Of a DNA stretch of 38,421 nt, positions 1-9,475 are shown piece by piece. The stretch spans positions 1 through 38,421 of the forward strand of contig CAJXPD010000077.1 in NCBI GenBank assembly GCA_913057785.1. Reading direction: 5' to 3'. Positions within the stretch are counted from its first letter, which is position 1; each line of letters starts with the position of its first letter. The position numbers and the translations under genes are program-made. The notes beneath the pieces are model-generated. The model saw nothing but the letters and a program-made list of their open reading frames with translations, made no database searches and was not told the DNA's origin. The DNA is from an uncultured Lewinella sp. Lineage in GTDB: Bacteria > Bacteroidota > Bacteroidia > Chitinophagales > Saprospiraceae.

Positions 1-2238
1 TTCATCTCCCGCTATATTAATCTTTGGATTAGCAACTTTGCCCTCGCTACTGATCGTACTTATGGAGCCCACTTCCTGAAAATCCTTGCCGTCCATAGAG
101 GTAAATACCTGCAATTCCGTTGGCAGGAAAACCCAGGCACCCTTATCCTGAAAAAACCGACAAGAAACTTCACTGATTTCTACCGGATTGCCCAAGTCAA
201 TCACCCCTTCAAAGTCAACACCGTTAAAACCTAGCCATTCTTGATCAGAGAACCTTCTATCACTCCCATATACGCCATTGACCATTGCCTGCGGTCCTCC
301 TGAGCCATACTTCTCAGCAGGAAGTGCTGACAACTCAAGCGAACTTCCAACCGCCTGGTGCAACTCCACAAAACCCTCCCATATCCCACCTTGCTGTCGA
401 CCATTGACAAAATTGGCAGCCTTGATAGCACTAGTTTCCTTGATTTCAATCGGCCCTTCGTATTGGGTTGAACCTGCTGTTGGCGTGCTACCATCCAAGG
501 TAAAGGTGATGCTATTCGTAGGATTTAAAGTCGAAAGATTCACTTTAACTACACCATCCTCCAGGTTTATGACACCCGATGGATCAAACACCCGAGCTGC
601 CACATTCACGCCATAAGCCTCCAGGCGGGGAAAATGCTCGATCAGACGACCGGTGAAGTCTTGAAAATCCCTTTGCCCCTTGGATGACCACAGCACCTCA
701 GCCATCGCTGTAGCCCGAGGATAGACCATGTAATCTAATTTGGCCTGATCAGGAATATACTCCGTCCATATATTAGCCTGCCCACCTAAGATGTGATGCT
801 GCTTATCTGCGGGTAAGTCCGCCGGAACGGGCTCAAATTCATAGGCTTTTTCAACGGGTAGATATCCACCAATCGCCAAAGGCTCATCTGCATTTTGAGA
901 TTGGTAATAATCCAAATAGCAATGTGAAGTTGGCGTCATGATCACATCATGGCCTTTCTTAGCAGCTTCAACCCCGCCTTCCATACCACGCCAAGACATA
1001 ACAGTGGCATTTGGCGCCAGCCCACCTTCCAAAATTTCATCCCATCCAATCATTCGTTTGCCTCTGGCATTCAGCATTTTCTCGACTTGCTTGATGAAAT
1101 AGCTTTGTAGCTCAAATTCATCTTTGAGGCCCTGCTCTTTAATCAACTGTTGACAGAAAGCACTCTCCTCCCATTGCTTCTTTGGACACTCATCCCCTCC
1201 AATATGAAAGTACTCACTAGGGAATAGGGCCACCACTTCATCGATCACATCCTCCAAGAAGTTGAACGTATATTCTGTAGGACAATACACATTCTCTGAA
1301 ACGCCCCATAAGGTCATCACTTCCAACTTTTCTTCCTTGCACCCCAGTTCCGGGTAGGCAGCAATGGCCGCCTGGGCATGCCCTGGTAGTTCAATTTCAG
1401 GAATGATGGTGATGAAACGATCTTCTGCATAGGCAATAATTTCCTTGACCTCCTCCTGAGTGTAGAAGCCACCATAGGGCTTCCCATCAAACTGATGGGG
1501 TTGATCACTATAATGCCCCACTAGGGTCTCCTTTCGAAAACCACCAATTTCGGTCAACTTGGGATATTTCTTTATCTCGATCCGCCATCCTTGATCTTCC
1601 GTCAAGTGCCAGTGGAAAGTATTGTACTTATGCACTGCCATTAGGTCGATGAAACGCTTCACTGCCGCTGCATCATAGAAATGCCGACCTACGTCCAGAT
1701 GCATCCCTCGATAAGAAAAACGTGGCGCATCCTGTATCTCTACGCTGGGAATAGATATGGGAAGTTTCAATTGCTGGCCTGGTGCATACACCTGACTTGG
1801 CAGTAATTGCAGTAAAGTCTGCACCCCGTAAAAAGCGCCGTGAGGATGGCCTGCCTTGATAATTATCCCATTTTCCTGGACACTTAACTGGTAGGCCTCC
1901 TCGCTTTCCATGCTTTCATCCAATTCAAAAGCGATCGCTGTCGTACTCGGTTTTCCCATTTCCAAAGTGGAGCCAGTAGCTTGGCGAATGCGCTCAGCTA
2001 AGTATTGTGCCGGCTTAGCCCAAAGGGCATCATTGTCAGGTACACTTATTTGTACCCCTTCTGTCAAGGTAAAGCTACCTGTTCCAGGGGTGAGGCTTTC
2101 TGGAGCGGGAACAATGGCGACCTTTGTTGTCGAAGTTTCCGTACTCGTTTTGTCTTGCCCGCAGGCAGCTAGGAAGAAACCAGCGATTAATAAAAGCAGT
2201 GCAAGAGGGGTCCGGTTAGATTGACTAGTAGTGGTCAT
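1..2238 (-). CDS. GH20 beta-N-acetylhexosaminidase, lipoprotein (partial, C-terminus off the left edge)
   Basis: Reading leftward from an ATG at 2238, one frame stays open to base 1 (746 codons), so the gene is cut by the window edge. The N-terminus is a lipoprotein signal ending in LAAC, implying anchoring in the periplasm or at the outer surface. A GH20b-like N-terminal domain (about 40-160) leads into the GH20 barrel, with the catalytic Asp-Glu pair at residues 349-350 in the motif HIGGDE. The family cleaves terminal beta-linked GlcNAc/GalNAc using the substrate acetamido group. After the barrel come a chitobiase-C-like segment (motif TLDGSTPT) and an F5/8 type C-like carbohydrate-binding domain running to the edge. 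It lies 47 bp downstream of the fucosidase gene in the same direction, probably co-transcribed. The family call is firm; the natural substrate is not known. Confidence 0.93.
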   Translation of the reverse strand, partial: MTTTSQSNRTPLALLLLIAGFFLAACGQDKTSTETSTTKVAIVPAPESLTPGTGSFTLTEGVQISVPDNDALWAKPAQYLAERIRQATGSTLEMGKPSTTAIAFELDESMESEEAYQLSVQENGIIIKAGHPHGAFYGVQTLLQLLPSQVYAPGQQLKLPISIPSVEIQDAPRFSYRGMHLDVGRHFYDAAAVKRFIDLMAVHKYNTFHWHLTEDQGWRIEIKKYPKLTEIGGFRKETLVGHYSDQPHQFDGKPYGGFYTQEEVKEIIAYAEDRFITIIPEIELPGHAQAAIAAYPELGCKEEKLEVMTLWGVSENVYCPTEYTFNFLEDVIDEVVALFPSEYFHIGGDECPKKQWEESAFCQQLIKEQGLKDEFELQSYFIKQVEKMLNARGKRMIGWDEILEGGLAPNATVMSWRGMEGGVEAAKKGHDVIMTPTSHCYLDYYQSQNADEPLAIGGYLPVEKAYEFEPVPADLPADKQHHILGGQANIWTEYIPDQAKLDYMVYPRATAMAEVLWSSKGQRDFQDFTGRLIEHFPRLEAYGVNVAARVFDPSGVINLEDGVVKVNLSTLNPTNSITFTLDGSTPTAGSTQYEGPIEIKETSAIKAANFVNGRQQGGIWEGFVELHQAVGSSLELSALPAEKYGSGGPQAMVNGVYGSDRRFSDQEWLGFNGVDFEGVIDLGNPVEISEVSCRFFQDKGAWVFLPTELQVFTSMDGKDFQEVGSISTISSEGKVANPKINIAGDE

Positions 2239-2285
2239 AATACTTCTGGCGTTAAAAGTTGGTGGTATGAATGTTGATCAAAAAT

Positions 2286-3869
2286 CTATTGTGCTGATCT
2301 ATATAATCCGAATTCTGCCAAGGCTGGCCTGGCACGGGTTTCCAAGATAGATAACTTAAGTTGCTGAGCCGTAAGTTCGGGGAAGCGAAGGATTCGCTTG
2401 TAACCTATCGTGGTGCCCTCCGTAATTTCTCTCCACTTTCCGTCCACCTTAGCTTCCAACTTGAAGGCTTCTACCCTTTGGCCAAGGGAAATATTTTCTT
2501 GTAAAACCAAGCGATTAAAAGTTTTAGGCTCGTCCAGTTTTATACGATACATCTGTTTTGTAGCCTTGCCCCGATGATAGGTATCCAGGCTATTGTCCAG
2601 CAGTTGGCCCATTTTCTTCACCCCTTTTATCCGAGCATTCGCGGCTAAATTTGTCTTGAAAGTCGCTTCAATTGCCTGCCTCCATTCTTTCAGGATATTT
2701 GCATCATTTTCGTGGATTAATCCCCGGGTATCCGGAGGAATATTGAGTAGCAAAAGAGAGTTCTTACCTACAGAGCTGTAATATATATCTAGCAGTTTCT
2801 CCACACTCTTGACCTTATCATCCTGATCCGGGTGATAAAACCAACCTGGCCTAATCGATACATCAACTTCCGAGGGATACCAGGCCAAGCCATCTGCCCC
2901 ATAAAGCTTCTCCCGACTCCCCAAATCTTCGGCCATAGGATCTATCTTTGGTCTAAAGGTTCCGGTCTGCTGTTGTGACTTCGCAGCAATCTCGTCCTGA
3001 TCCTGCATGGAGGCAGGCACCACGCTCCATTCGGTATCTCGACCATAGCCAGATTCTGTCCCAACCCAGCGCACATCTGGGCCCATAATAGCGATTACCG
3101 CATCAGGCTGTAGCTTTCGGATGGTTTGGTAATATCTCTGCCAATCATAAACCTGCTTCTTCCCATTCGGTCCCTCACCATTAGCACCATCAAACCACAC
3201 CTCGGCTACTTCCCCATAATTAGTCAGGAGTTCTGTCAGCTGATTCACAAAGTAATCGTTGTAAGCTTCCGTTCCGTAGATCGAGCTGTTCCTATCCCAA
3301 GGTGACAGATATACCCCTAGTTTCATTCCAAACTCCCGACAGGCATCTGCCAAGTCTTTTACCACATCACCCTGTCCATTCTTCCAGGGACTATTTTTGA
3401 CGGAATGTGCTGTATACTGACTGGGCCAAAGGCAGAAGCCATCGTGATGCTTAGCCGTAAGGATGATCAACTTCATTCCCGCCTCTTTACAGGTCTTCAC
3501 CCATTGTCGAGTATCCAATTGGGTAGGGTTAAACAATCCGGGGTCTTCCTTGCCATCGCCCCACTCTCGATTGGTAAAAGTATTGATACCAAAATGCAGG
3601 AAGGCTGTAAGTTCCATCTTTTGCCAAGCCAGTTGTTTGGCACTGGGGCTCACATTCGCAGCCTTCTGGATGATGACCGATTTAGAATCACTGGATAAGA
3701 TTTCAGCGTAATGGCTGGATTGAGATTGGAGGCTGTGTCCAAGCCAGATTAGGCTACTGATTAATAAGCAGCAAGCTTGTTGTTTTTTCTTTTCGAGCCG
3801 TAAGTTCTTGTACTTTTCCGGAAAGCAGGTGTAAAGATTGTTCTTTTTCTGTAATATCTTCCCACCCAT
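2286..3869 (-). CDS. GH29 alpha-L-fucosidase, secreted
   Basis: A 527-residue protein with the GH29 barrel starting near residue 85 (FLHFGINTFTNREWGDG). It contains the hallmark LTAKHHDGFCLW and the nucleophile motif EVWFDGANG, with Asp227 as predicted nucleophile. GH29 enzymes release alpha-L-fucose; the WFDGANG form resembles the alpha-1,3/1,4-fucosidase type, which is inference. A hydrophobic signal (CCLLISSLIWLG) sits near residue 33 behind a long basic leader, so the ATG at 3869, although preceded by GAAGG, may not be the true start; no other in-frame ATG precedes the signal. The C-terminal part (about 400-527) is beta-rich and F5/8C-like. It is transcribed leftward with the GH20 gene and diverges from the large glycosidase gene across only 67 bp. 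Confidence 0.93.
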   Translation of the reverse strand: MGGKILQKKNNLYTCFPEKYKNLRLEKKKQQACCLLISSLIWLGHSLQSQSSHYAEILSSDSKSVIIQKAANVSPSAKQLAWQKMELTAFLHFGINTFTNREWGDGKEDPGLFNPTQLDTRQWVKTCKEAGMKLIILTAKHHDGFCLWPSQYTAHSVKNSPWKNGQGDVVKDLADACREFGMKLGVYLSPWDRNSSIYGTEAYNDYFVNQLTELLTNYGEVAEVWFDGANGEGPNGKKQVYDWQRYYQTIRKLQPDAVIAIMGPDVRWVGTESGYGRDTEWSVVPASMQDQDEIAAKSQQQTGTFRPKIDPMAEDLGSREKLYGADGLAWYPSEVDVSIRPGWFYHPDQDDKVKSVEKLLDIYYSSVGKNSLLLLNIPPDTRGLIHENDANILKEWRQAIEATFKTNLAANARIKGVKKMGQLLDNSLDTYHRGKATKQMYRIKLDEPKTFNRLVLQENISLGQRVEAFKLEAKVDGKWREITEGTTIGYKRILRFPELTAQQLKLSILETRARPALAEFGLYRSAQ

Positions 3870-3936
3870 CCTTCAATGGTATACATCCATCGCCAACAGT
3901 ATTTAGTTTTATTTCAAAACAAAAACCAACAACGAC

Positions 3937-6855
3937 ATGCCTATCCGCTTTATCACCCTTTCATTTTACTTCTTCCTGAGTCAAATCTTACTCGCCCAAC
4001 CCCTGAAGAATAACATTCAATCCCTACCCATATTAGACGGGGTCCACAAGCAGGGGCAGGATGGGGACTGGCTATTAGAGGGTGGAGAAGTAAAATCTGG
4101 AGTCTTTAGGAATGACCAGGCCAATACGATCATTCTTTCCAACGGGATCGTCTCCCGTAGCTTTAGGTTAAGCCCCAATGCAGCAACCACAAGTTTGAAA
4201 GTGCTCAGTAATCAAGAAGAACTGGTGCGCGCAATCAAACCGGAAGCGGTAATTACAGTCAATGGGTTTACCATCGATGTCGGTGGTTTAAGCGGACAGC
4301 CCAATCTCGCTTTCTTATATCCTGACTGGATCGAAGACTTGGAAGTCAATCCACTTTCCTTCCATTTCCAGCGCTTCAAGGTCGGAAGCCCCAGCAAACG
4401 GATGGAGTGGAAGCGAGTGCGACATCATGCGCCGGATGCTAGCTGGCCACCCAAGGGCATAAGCTTACAAATGGACTATCAGCTGAATGACATATCGGCT
4501 GAAGATCTTCTTGCCCTATCACTGAAGAGTAATCTGGGCCGTCAAGAGATCTACCAGGATGATTTCACCCAGCTTGCAGATACTTGGCAGATCAAAACCA
4601 GCTCAACCCACGCAAGAAGTTCCTTTATCAATGAGGGAAAACCCGGAGAAATCTATACACCGAACAATACAGCAGTCTATGCCGAACGCCCTTTATCCCC
4701 GGGTGTGGGTGTGGTGGAAACCTCCATTGATGCCGGTACAGATCAAAGTGGATTCTGGGGGCCTGGCATTGCCTTAGTTTGGAAAGATAGAACCATCAAG
4801 TTCAATATGAGACCTGGTAATGAAGGAGGTGCGAAAAATAATGGAGCGTGGCGTTTCACCGTTTTTGATGGAGAAAAAGAGGATACCCGAGCAGGCGGTA
4901 AGGAAAACGTCGACTTCAGCAAAACCTGGAGACTACGGCTGCGCATCGATGGAACGCAGGTACATTGTGAAGCGCAGCCTTCTGACGGTGCCTGGAAGAT
5001 CTACAAGTCCATCGATTTTACGGAACCAGTTGAAGATCCCATAGCGGTTCGCATTGGAAAACTAGGGAGAAATGCCGAAGGTATAGATCATGAATTTCCA
5101 GGTGAATTGGTTCGGCTAAAGGTCAATGAATTTGCAGCCTATAGTAGGCTCGATGCAAAAGCATTGACGAAGACAAAGGATAATCTTCAAGAACTCAAAA
5201 AACTAGTTGTTTCCATCCACTATGAGCTCTATGATGGAATCCCGGTATTATCAAAATGGGTAAGCGTTCAGAATATGGCTACAGCGTCTATCAAAATTGA
5301 TAATATCGTTTCTGAATACCTGGGCATCGCCGATCATGATCCCTATGGCGGGTACCGAAATCGAGAAGATCTTAAAGTTAAACCAAACATTCATTTTGAA
5401 ACCGATTATGCTTTCTCCGCGGGCAGAGCAAAAGTAGCTAATCGGCATACCGTTCATTGGGTTTCTGATCAGGAGTATGTCACTCAGATATCGTGGGTAC
5501 AGGATATCCTAAACACCATGAAGATCTATCCAGATAATGGTTACCATCATGAAATTAAAGCTGGAGGGACCTTTGAAAGCGTTCGATCCTTCCTTCTTCC
5601 CTATGACTCCTATGATAAAGAGAGAAATGGTCTGGCTCTGCGAAAGATGTATCGGACGATAGCCCCTTGGATCACCGAAAATCCCCTAATGTTTCATATC
5701 ACACGTTCAGGTTGGGATGAGTATACCGCTGGTGTCGATCAGTGCGCCGCTGTAGGTTATGAAATGCTCAACTTCTCCTTTGGCAGCGGATTTAATCCCG
5801 AAAATGAAAGCCAAGAAAACTATGATCAGATGAAGAAATATGCAGCCTACGCTGACCAAAAGGGGATCAAAATTGGCACCTATTCTCTACTGGCTTCCCG
5901 CAGTATTAGTGAGAAAGATGATGTGATCAACCCCAAAACCGGGAGGCGAGGCGGTTTTGCGACCTTTGGAAATTCTCCCTGCCTGGGCAGTGAGTGGGGG
6001 CAAGAATATTTTAGAAAGATGTATAGGATGTTTGGGGAAACGGGGTTTATGACCTTTACGCACGATGGCAATTACCCTGGAGATATCTGCGCTTCCACAG
6101 CACACCCCGGTCATCAAGGCTTGGGTGACTCACAGTATCGGCAGTGGCAGATGATTTCTGATTTCTATAAGTGGTGTAAAGCGCAAGGCATTTACCTCCG
6201 GGTACCCGATTACTACTACCTAGTTGGAGGCAATCAGTGCGGAGTTGGCTACCGAGAGAACAACTGGTCACTTCCCCGTCGACACCAATTGATTCACACC
6301 CGCCAAAACATCTTTGACGGTACCTGGGAAAGTACCCCGAGTATGAGATGGAGCTTCATTCCCTTAGCCCAATACCATGGGGGAGGTGCTGCCGCCACTA
6401 TCGAGCCCTTGCATGAGCACCTAGATCACTATGAGATGATGTTAGTAAGCAATATCGGTATGGGAATCCAGTCCGCCCTGCGTGGCCCCCGCCTGTATGA
6501 TACCGAAGCAACCAAGGCCATGGTTCAGAGAGTCGTAAGTTGGTTTAAGCAATATCGAGATATTCTGGAAAGTGATATTATCCACCTACGCAGAGCAGAT
6601 GGACGAGATATAGACTATATGATGCACGTGAACCCGAACTTACCCGAAAAAGGGCTTTTACTTGTTTTTAATCCAACAGATAAAGCCATTCAGAAGAAAA
6701 TCAAGGTCCCCCTGTACTATACAGGTTTAAAAAAGCGAGCTAAGATTCGCGAACAAGAACAAAAGGTCAAAACCTATAAACTCGACCGAGACTACCACAT
6801 TGAATTGGAAGTAAAAGTGGCGCCAAATTGGTATAATTGGTATGTCATTGAATAG
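3937..6855 (+). CDS. Large secreted glycosidase-like protein (clan GH-D/GH36-like barrel) with inserted beta-sandwich
   Basis: A 972-residue protein with a signal peptide (about 1-20). Residues 30-205 look like a beta-rich N-terminal domain. Residues about 208-400 look like an inserted LamG/DUF1080-type jelly roll (starts at DDFTQLADTW). The sandwich then resumes and is followed by a TIM-barrel-like region (about 590-870). A candidate catalytic Asp is D710 in THDGNYPGD, and a second acidic site is in LRVPDYYYLVGG. The order (beta-supersandwich, barrel, small C-terminal sandwich) resembles alpha-galactosidase-like clan GH-D enzymes, but I cannot assign a CAZy family. It heads a rightward cluster with the sulfatase, GH117-like and esterase genes. 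A role as exo-glycosidase on a marine or mucin-type glycan is inference. Confidence 0.75.
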   Translation: MPIRFITLSFYFFLSQILLAQPLKNNIQSLPILDGVHKQGQDGDWLLEGGEVKSGVFRNDQANTIILSNGIVSRSFRLSPNAATTSLKVLSNQEELVRAIKPEAVITVNGFTIDVGGLSGQPNLAFLYPDWIEDLEVNPLSFHFQRFKVGSPSKRMEWKRVRHHAPDASWPPKGISLQMDYQLNDISAEDLLALSLKSNLGRQEIYQDDFTQLADTWQIKTSSTHARSSFINEGKPGEIYTPNNTAVYAERPLSPGVGVVETSIDAGTDQSGFWGPGIALVWKDRTIKFNMRPGNEGGAKNNGAWRFTVFDGEKEDTRAGGKENVDFSKTWRLRLRIDGTQVHCEAQPSDGAWKIYKSIDFTEPVEDPIAVRIGKLGRNAEGIDHEFPGELVRLKVNEFAAYSRLDAKALTKTKDNLQELKKLVVSIHYELYDGIPVLSKWVSVQNMATASIKIDNIVSEYLGIADHDPYGGYRNREDLKVKPNIHFETDYAFSAGRAKVANRHTVHWVSDQEYVTQISWVQDILNTMKIYPDNGYHHEIKAGGTFESVRSFLLPYDSYDKERNGLALRKMYRTIAPWITENPLMFHITRSGWDEYTAGVDQCAAVGYEMLNFSFGSGFNPENESQENYDQMKKYAAYADQKGIKIGTYSLLASRSISEKDDVINPKTGRRGGFATFGNSPCLGSEWGQEYFRKMYRMFGETGFMTFTHDGNYPGDICASTAHPGHQGLGDSQYRQWQMISDFYKWCKAQGIYLRVPDYYYLVGGNQCGVGYRENNWSLPRRHQLIHTRQNIFDGTWESTPSMRWSFIPLAQYHGGGAAATIEPLHEHLDHYEMMLVSNIGMGIQSALRGPRLYDTEATKAMVQRVVSWFKQYRDILESDIIHLRRADGRDIDYMMHVNPNLPEKGLLLVFNPTDKAIQKKIKVPLYYTGLKKRAKIREQEQKVKTYKLDRDYHIELEVKVAPNWYNWYVIE

Positions 6856-6943
6856 CTCCTTACTAAATTGAGCACCCGACCTATTCCAAGGAACAACCGG
6901 ATTAAGCTTCGGGCTTTCTACCACTTTTGATGAGCGTATCCAA

Positions 6944-6951
6944 TATCTTTG
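6944..6951 (+). promoter_or_regulatory. Bacteroidota -7 promoter element before the sulfatase gene
   Basis: TATCTTTG is an exact match to the TAnnTTTG -7 element and lies 25 nt upstream of the sulfatase ATG. It suggests the sulfatase and downstream genes can be transcribed independently of the large glycosidase. The nearest TTTG upstream is only 14 nt away, so the -33 element is not convincing. Confidence 0.5.
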
Positions 6952-6975
6952 AATCTGTAAAGACGAAAAACAACA

Positions 6976-8409
6976 ATGAAAAACCTAATCCTAGTTGTAC
7001 TGGTACTCGGCCTACTCAGTGCATGTAAACAAGAACAAGGCCCACCCAACATCCTCTTTATTATTGCCGATGATTTAACGGCCACCGCCGTATCCGCCTA
7101 CGAAAACAAGGCCTGCCAAACCCCGAACATTGATCAATTGGCCTCAGAAGGCGTACGATTTACCCGTACCTATTGCCAATACCCTGTCTGTGGCCCTTCA
7201 AGAGCCTCCTTTATGTCTGGCTACTATCCCAGTGCAACGACTACTTATGGGTATGTCTCTGGGAGAAAAAACATTGGACCTGATCGCAAGACTTGGTCGC
7301 AACTATTCAAGGAAAATGGGTATTACACGGCTCGTGTGAGTAAGATCTTTCACATGGGCGTACCGATCGATATTGAGAAAGGCTCCGATGGGACTGATGA
7401 TCCTGCCTCCTGGAATGAGAAATTTAACAGCCAGGGACCGGAGTGGCAAGCACCTGGTGACGGCGAATTGGTTCAAGGCAATCCCGATGGGACTTTGCCC
7501 ATTAAGGGAGGTAATGTAATGACGATCGTTAAAGCGGACGGGGACGATCTGGTACATTCCGACGGAAAAACAGCAGAAAAGGCCAGTGCCTTAATTCGGC
7601 AACACAAGGACGAGCCCTTTTTCTTGGCCGTTGGATTCGTTAGACCTCATGTCCCTTTTGTAGCACCCAAAGACTACTTCACACCCTACCCTTTTGAAGA
7701 GGCGAAACTCCCGCCAAAAGTAGAGGGAGACTGGGACGATATTCCAAAGCGAGGTATTAACTATGTTACCAGCGTCAATGGAAAAATGAATGAGACGCAA
7801 GAGAAAAAAGCCATTGCCGCCTACTATGCCTCCGTGGCCTATATGGATCAACAGGTAGGCAAAGTCTTGAACACCTTGAAAGAAGAAGGCTTGGAAGACA
7901 ATACTATCGTCATCTTCACCTCTGATCACGGCTTCCATTTGGGTGAGCACCGCTTTTGGATGAAAGTTAGCCTACATGAAGAATCGGTTCGGGTACCGAT
8001 GATCATTAAGGTTCCCGGGAAAAAAGCAGCCGTATGCCATTCGTTTACGGAGTTGATAGATCTATATCCCACCGTTGCAGAATTGGCGGGGCTACCCTAT
8101 TCGGAGCATTTACAGGGTAAGAGCTTATTAGAGACATTAGACAATCCTGAAAAAGAAGTCCGTGATATGGCCTTTTCCGTCTCCCAAGGTGGCAGGACCT
8201 TCCTGTTACGCACCGAAAAGTGGGCTTACATTCAATATGATGAAGATGCGGGGTCAGGTATGGAGCTATTTGATATGGAAAAGGATCCCAAGCAATATAC
8301 CAACCTTGCTATGGATCCGGATTATGAGCATATAGTAGCTGAATTTCAACAGAAGCTGAGGGAAAAGCTGCTAGCGGTGCGAACTAATGATCTTGCTATT
8401 TCCTACTGA
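6976..8409 (+). CDS. S1 family sulfatase, lipoprotein (iduronate-2-sulfatase-like)
   Basis: A 477-residue protein with a lipobox (LLSAC, Cys16), so it is probably membrane-anchored in the periplasm or on the surface. The alkaline-phosphatase-like sulfatase fold begins at NILFIIADDL, giving metal-binding Asp residues. The activation signature is C-G-P-S-R from Cys72 to Arg76; the Cys must be converted to formylglycine. A second metal/substrate motif is FTSDHGFHLGEH. The segment TWSQLFKENGYYTARVSKIFH resembles iduronate-2-sulfatase-like enzymes (SulfAtlas S1_7), a subfamily call from memory. Length is normal. No anaerobic or FGE-type maturase is in the window, so activation must be encoded elsewhere. 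It removes sulfate esters before or between the glycosidase steps of the cluster. Confidence 0.93.
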   Translation: MKNLILVVLVLGLLSACKQEQGPPNILFIIADDLTATAVSAYENKACQTPNIDQLASEGVRFTRTYCQYPVCGPSRASFMSGYYPSATTTYGYVSGRKNIGPDRKTWSQLFKENGYYTARVSKIFHMGVPIDIEKGSDGTDDPASWNEKFNSQGPEWQAPGDGELVQGNPDGTLPIKGGNVMTIVKADGDDLVHSDGKTAEKASALIRQHKDEPFFLAVGFVRPHVPFVAPKDYFTPYPFEEAKLPPKVEGDWDDIPKRGINYVTSVNGKMNETQEKKAIAAYYASVAYMDQQVGKVLNTLKEEGLEDNTIVIFTSDHGFHLGEHRFWMKVSLHEESVRVPMIIKVPGKKAAVCHSFTELIDLYPTVAELAGLPYSEHLQGKSLLETLDNPEKEVRDMAFSVSQGGRTFLLRTEKWAYIQYDEDAGSGMELFDMEKDPKQYTNLAMDPDYEHIVAEFQQKLREKLLAVRTNDLAISY

Positions 8410-8479
8410 TTGAGTCTGTTCCATATAAGCAGATGAACCATCATTAACCCATAGTTTTACCGCCTAATCTTCTCGAAGT

Positions 8480-9475
8480 ATGATTTACAAAAGACTATTG
8501 TTGCCCCTGATGAGCTTCTTCTTCCTGCTGGATGGGAAAGCGCAGGATGTTAGCAGCCATTTTGAGAATATGATATTCACTTACGAGCAAATCTCAGGGA
8601 TTGGGTATGAAAGTGGCTGTACCCGTCGAGATCCAAGCGACATCATCAAGGTCGAAGATACTTGGTACATCTATTACACCAAAGTTTATGGTCGAGCATC
8701 TGGTTACTGGGGAACGGTCTGGTGTGCCTCTTCTAAGGATGAAGGAAAGTCATGGAAAGAATTGGGAGAAGTGCTAGGCTTAGGAGAAAAAGGAACCTTT
8801 GATTCGCAGGCTACCTTCACACCTAATATCTTGTCTGCAGCGGGCAAATATTACCTGTATTATACTGGCGTCAAGCCTACGCCAGAAAATGAACAAGGAG
8901 CCTTTGAAAATAACTCCACCACAGATATTACGGGAATTGGGGTAGCCGTAGCCAATCAGCCCGAAGGTCCATTCAAACGCGTCCAACAGGAGCCCATTTT
9001 AAAGGTCAGTCCGGAGCCAGAAAAGTTTGATAGCTACCGGGTAGATGATGCCGTTCTTTTGTACCGAAACGGCCTGTATTGGTTGTACTACAAGGGCCGT
9101 GCTAGAATCCATGGGAGAACTGGACCTCGTCAAACCCAAATGGGAGTAGCATTTTCTAAATATCCAGCAGGGCCTTTCACCAAATTTGACAATCCGATCC
9201 TATCTGGTAGCCACGAAGTGATGCTGTGGCAGCAAGATACTGGAATCGGAACCTTAGCCTCCGCCAGCAGCACTTTTGAATACGCTCCTGATGGAGTTGA
9301 CTTCATGAGTAAAAAAATAGCCGTTAAGGTAGAGAACCGCCCCAACGCACCGGGTGTATTCCGGCAAGACCTGACGAATTCCAAGATCAGCGGAGAGGGA
9401 TTGAAATGGGGCATTTCAATGATCCACAACGCTAACGAATGTTATTTGATAAGATATGAAGTGCTTACAAAATAA
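8480..9475 (+). CDS. GH117/GH43-like five-bladed propeller glycosidase, secreted
   Basis: A 331-residue protein with a signal peptide ending near KAQD. The motif GCTRRDPSDIIKVEDTWYIYYT, the later YRVDDAVLLYRNGLYWLYYKG and the GSHEVMLW segment match the arrangement in GH117 enzymes, where an early Asp, a central Asp and a His are catalytic. Known GH117 members remove terminal 3,6-anhydro-L-galactose or related sugars from agaro-oligosaccharides; distant GH43 membership is the alternative. The stop overlaps the next ORF by 20 bp, indicating translational coupling with the esterase-propeller fusion. Substrate is not determinable from sequence. Confidence 0.75.
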   Translation: MIYKRLLLPLMSFFFLLDGKAQDVSSHFENMIFTYEQISGIGYESGCTRRDPSDIIKVEDTWYIYYTKVYGRASGYWGTVWCASSKDEGKSWKELGEVLGLGEKGTFDSQATFTPNILSAAGKYYLYYTGVKPTPENEQGAFENNSTTDITGIGVAVANQPEGPFKRVQQEPILKVSPEPEKFDSYRVDDAVLLYRNGLYWLYYKGRARIHGRTGPRQTQMGVAFSKYPAGPFTKFDNPILSGSHEVMLWQQDTGIGTLASASSTFEYAPDGVDFMSKKIAVKVENRPNAPGVFRQDLTNSKISGEGLKWGISMIHNANECYLIRYEVLTK

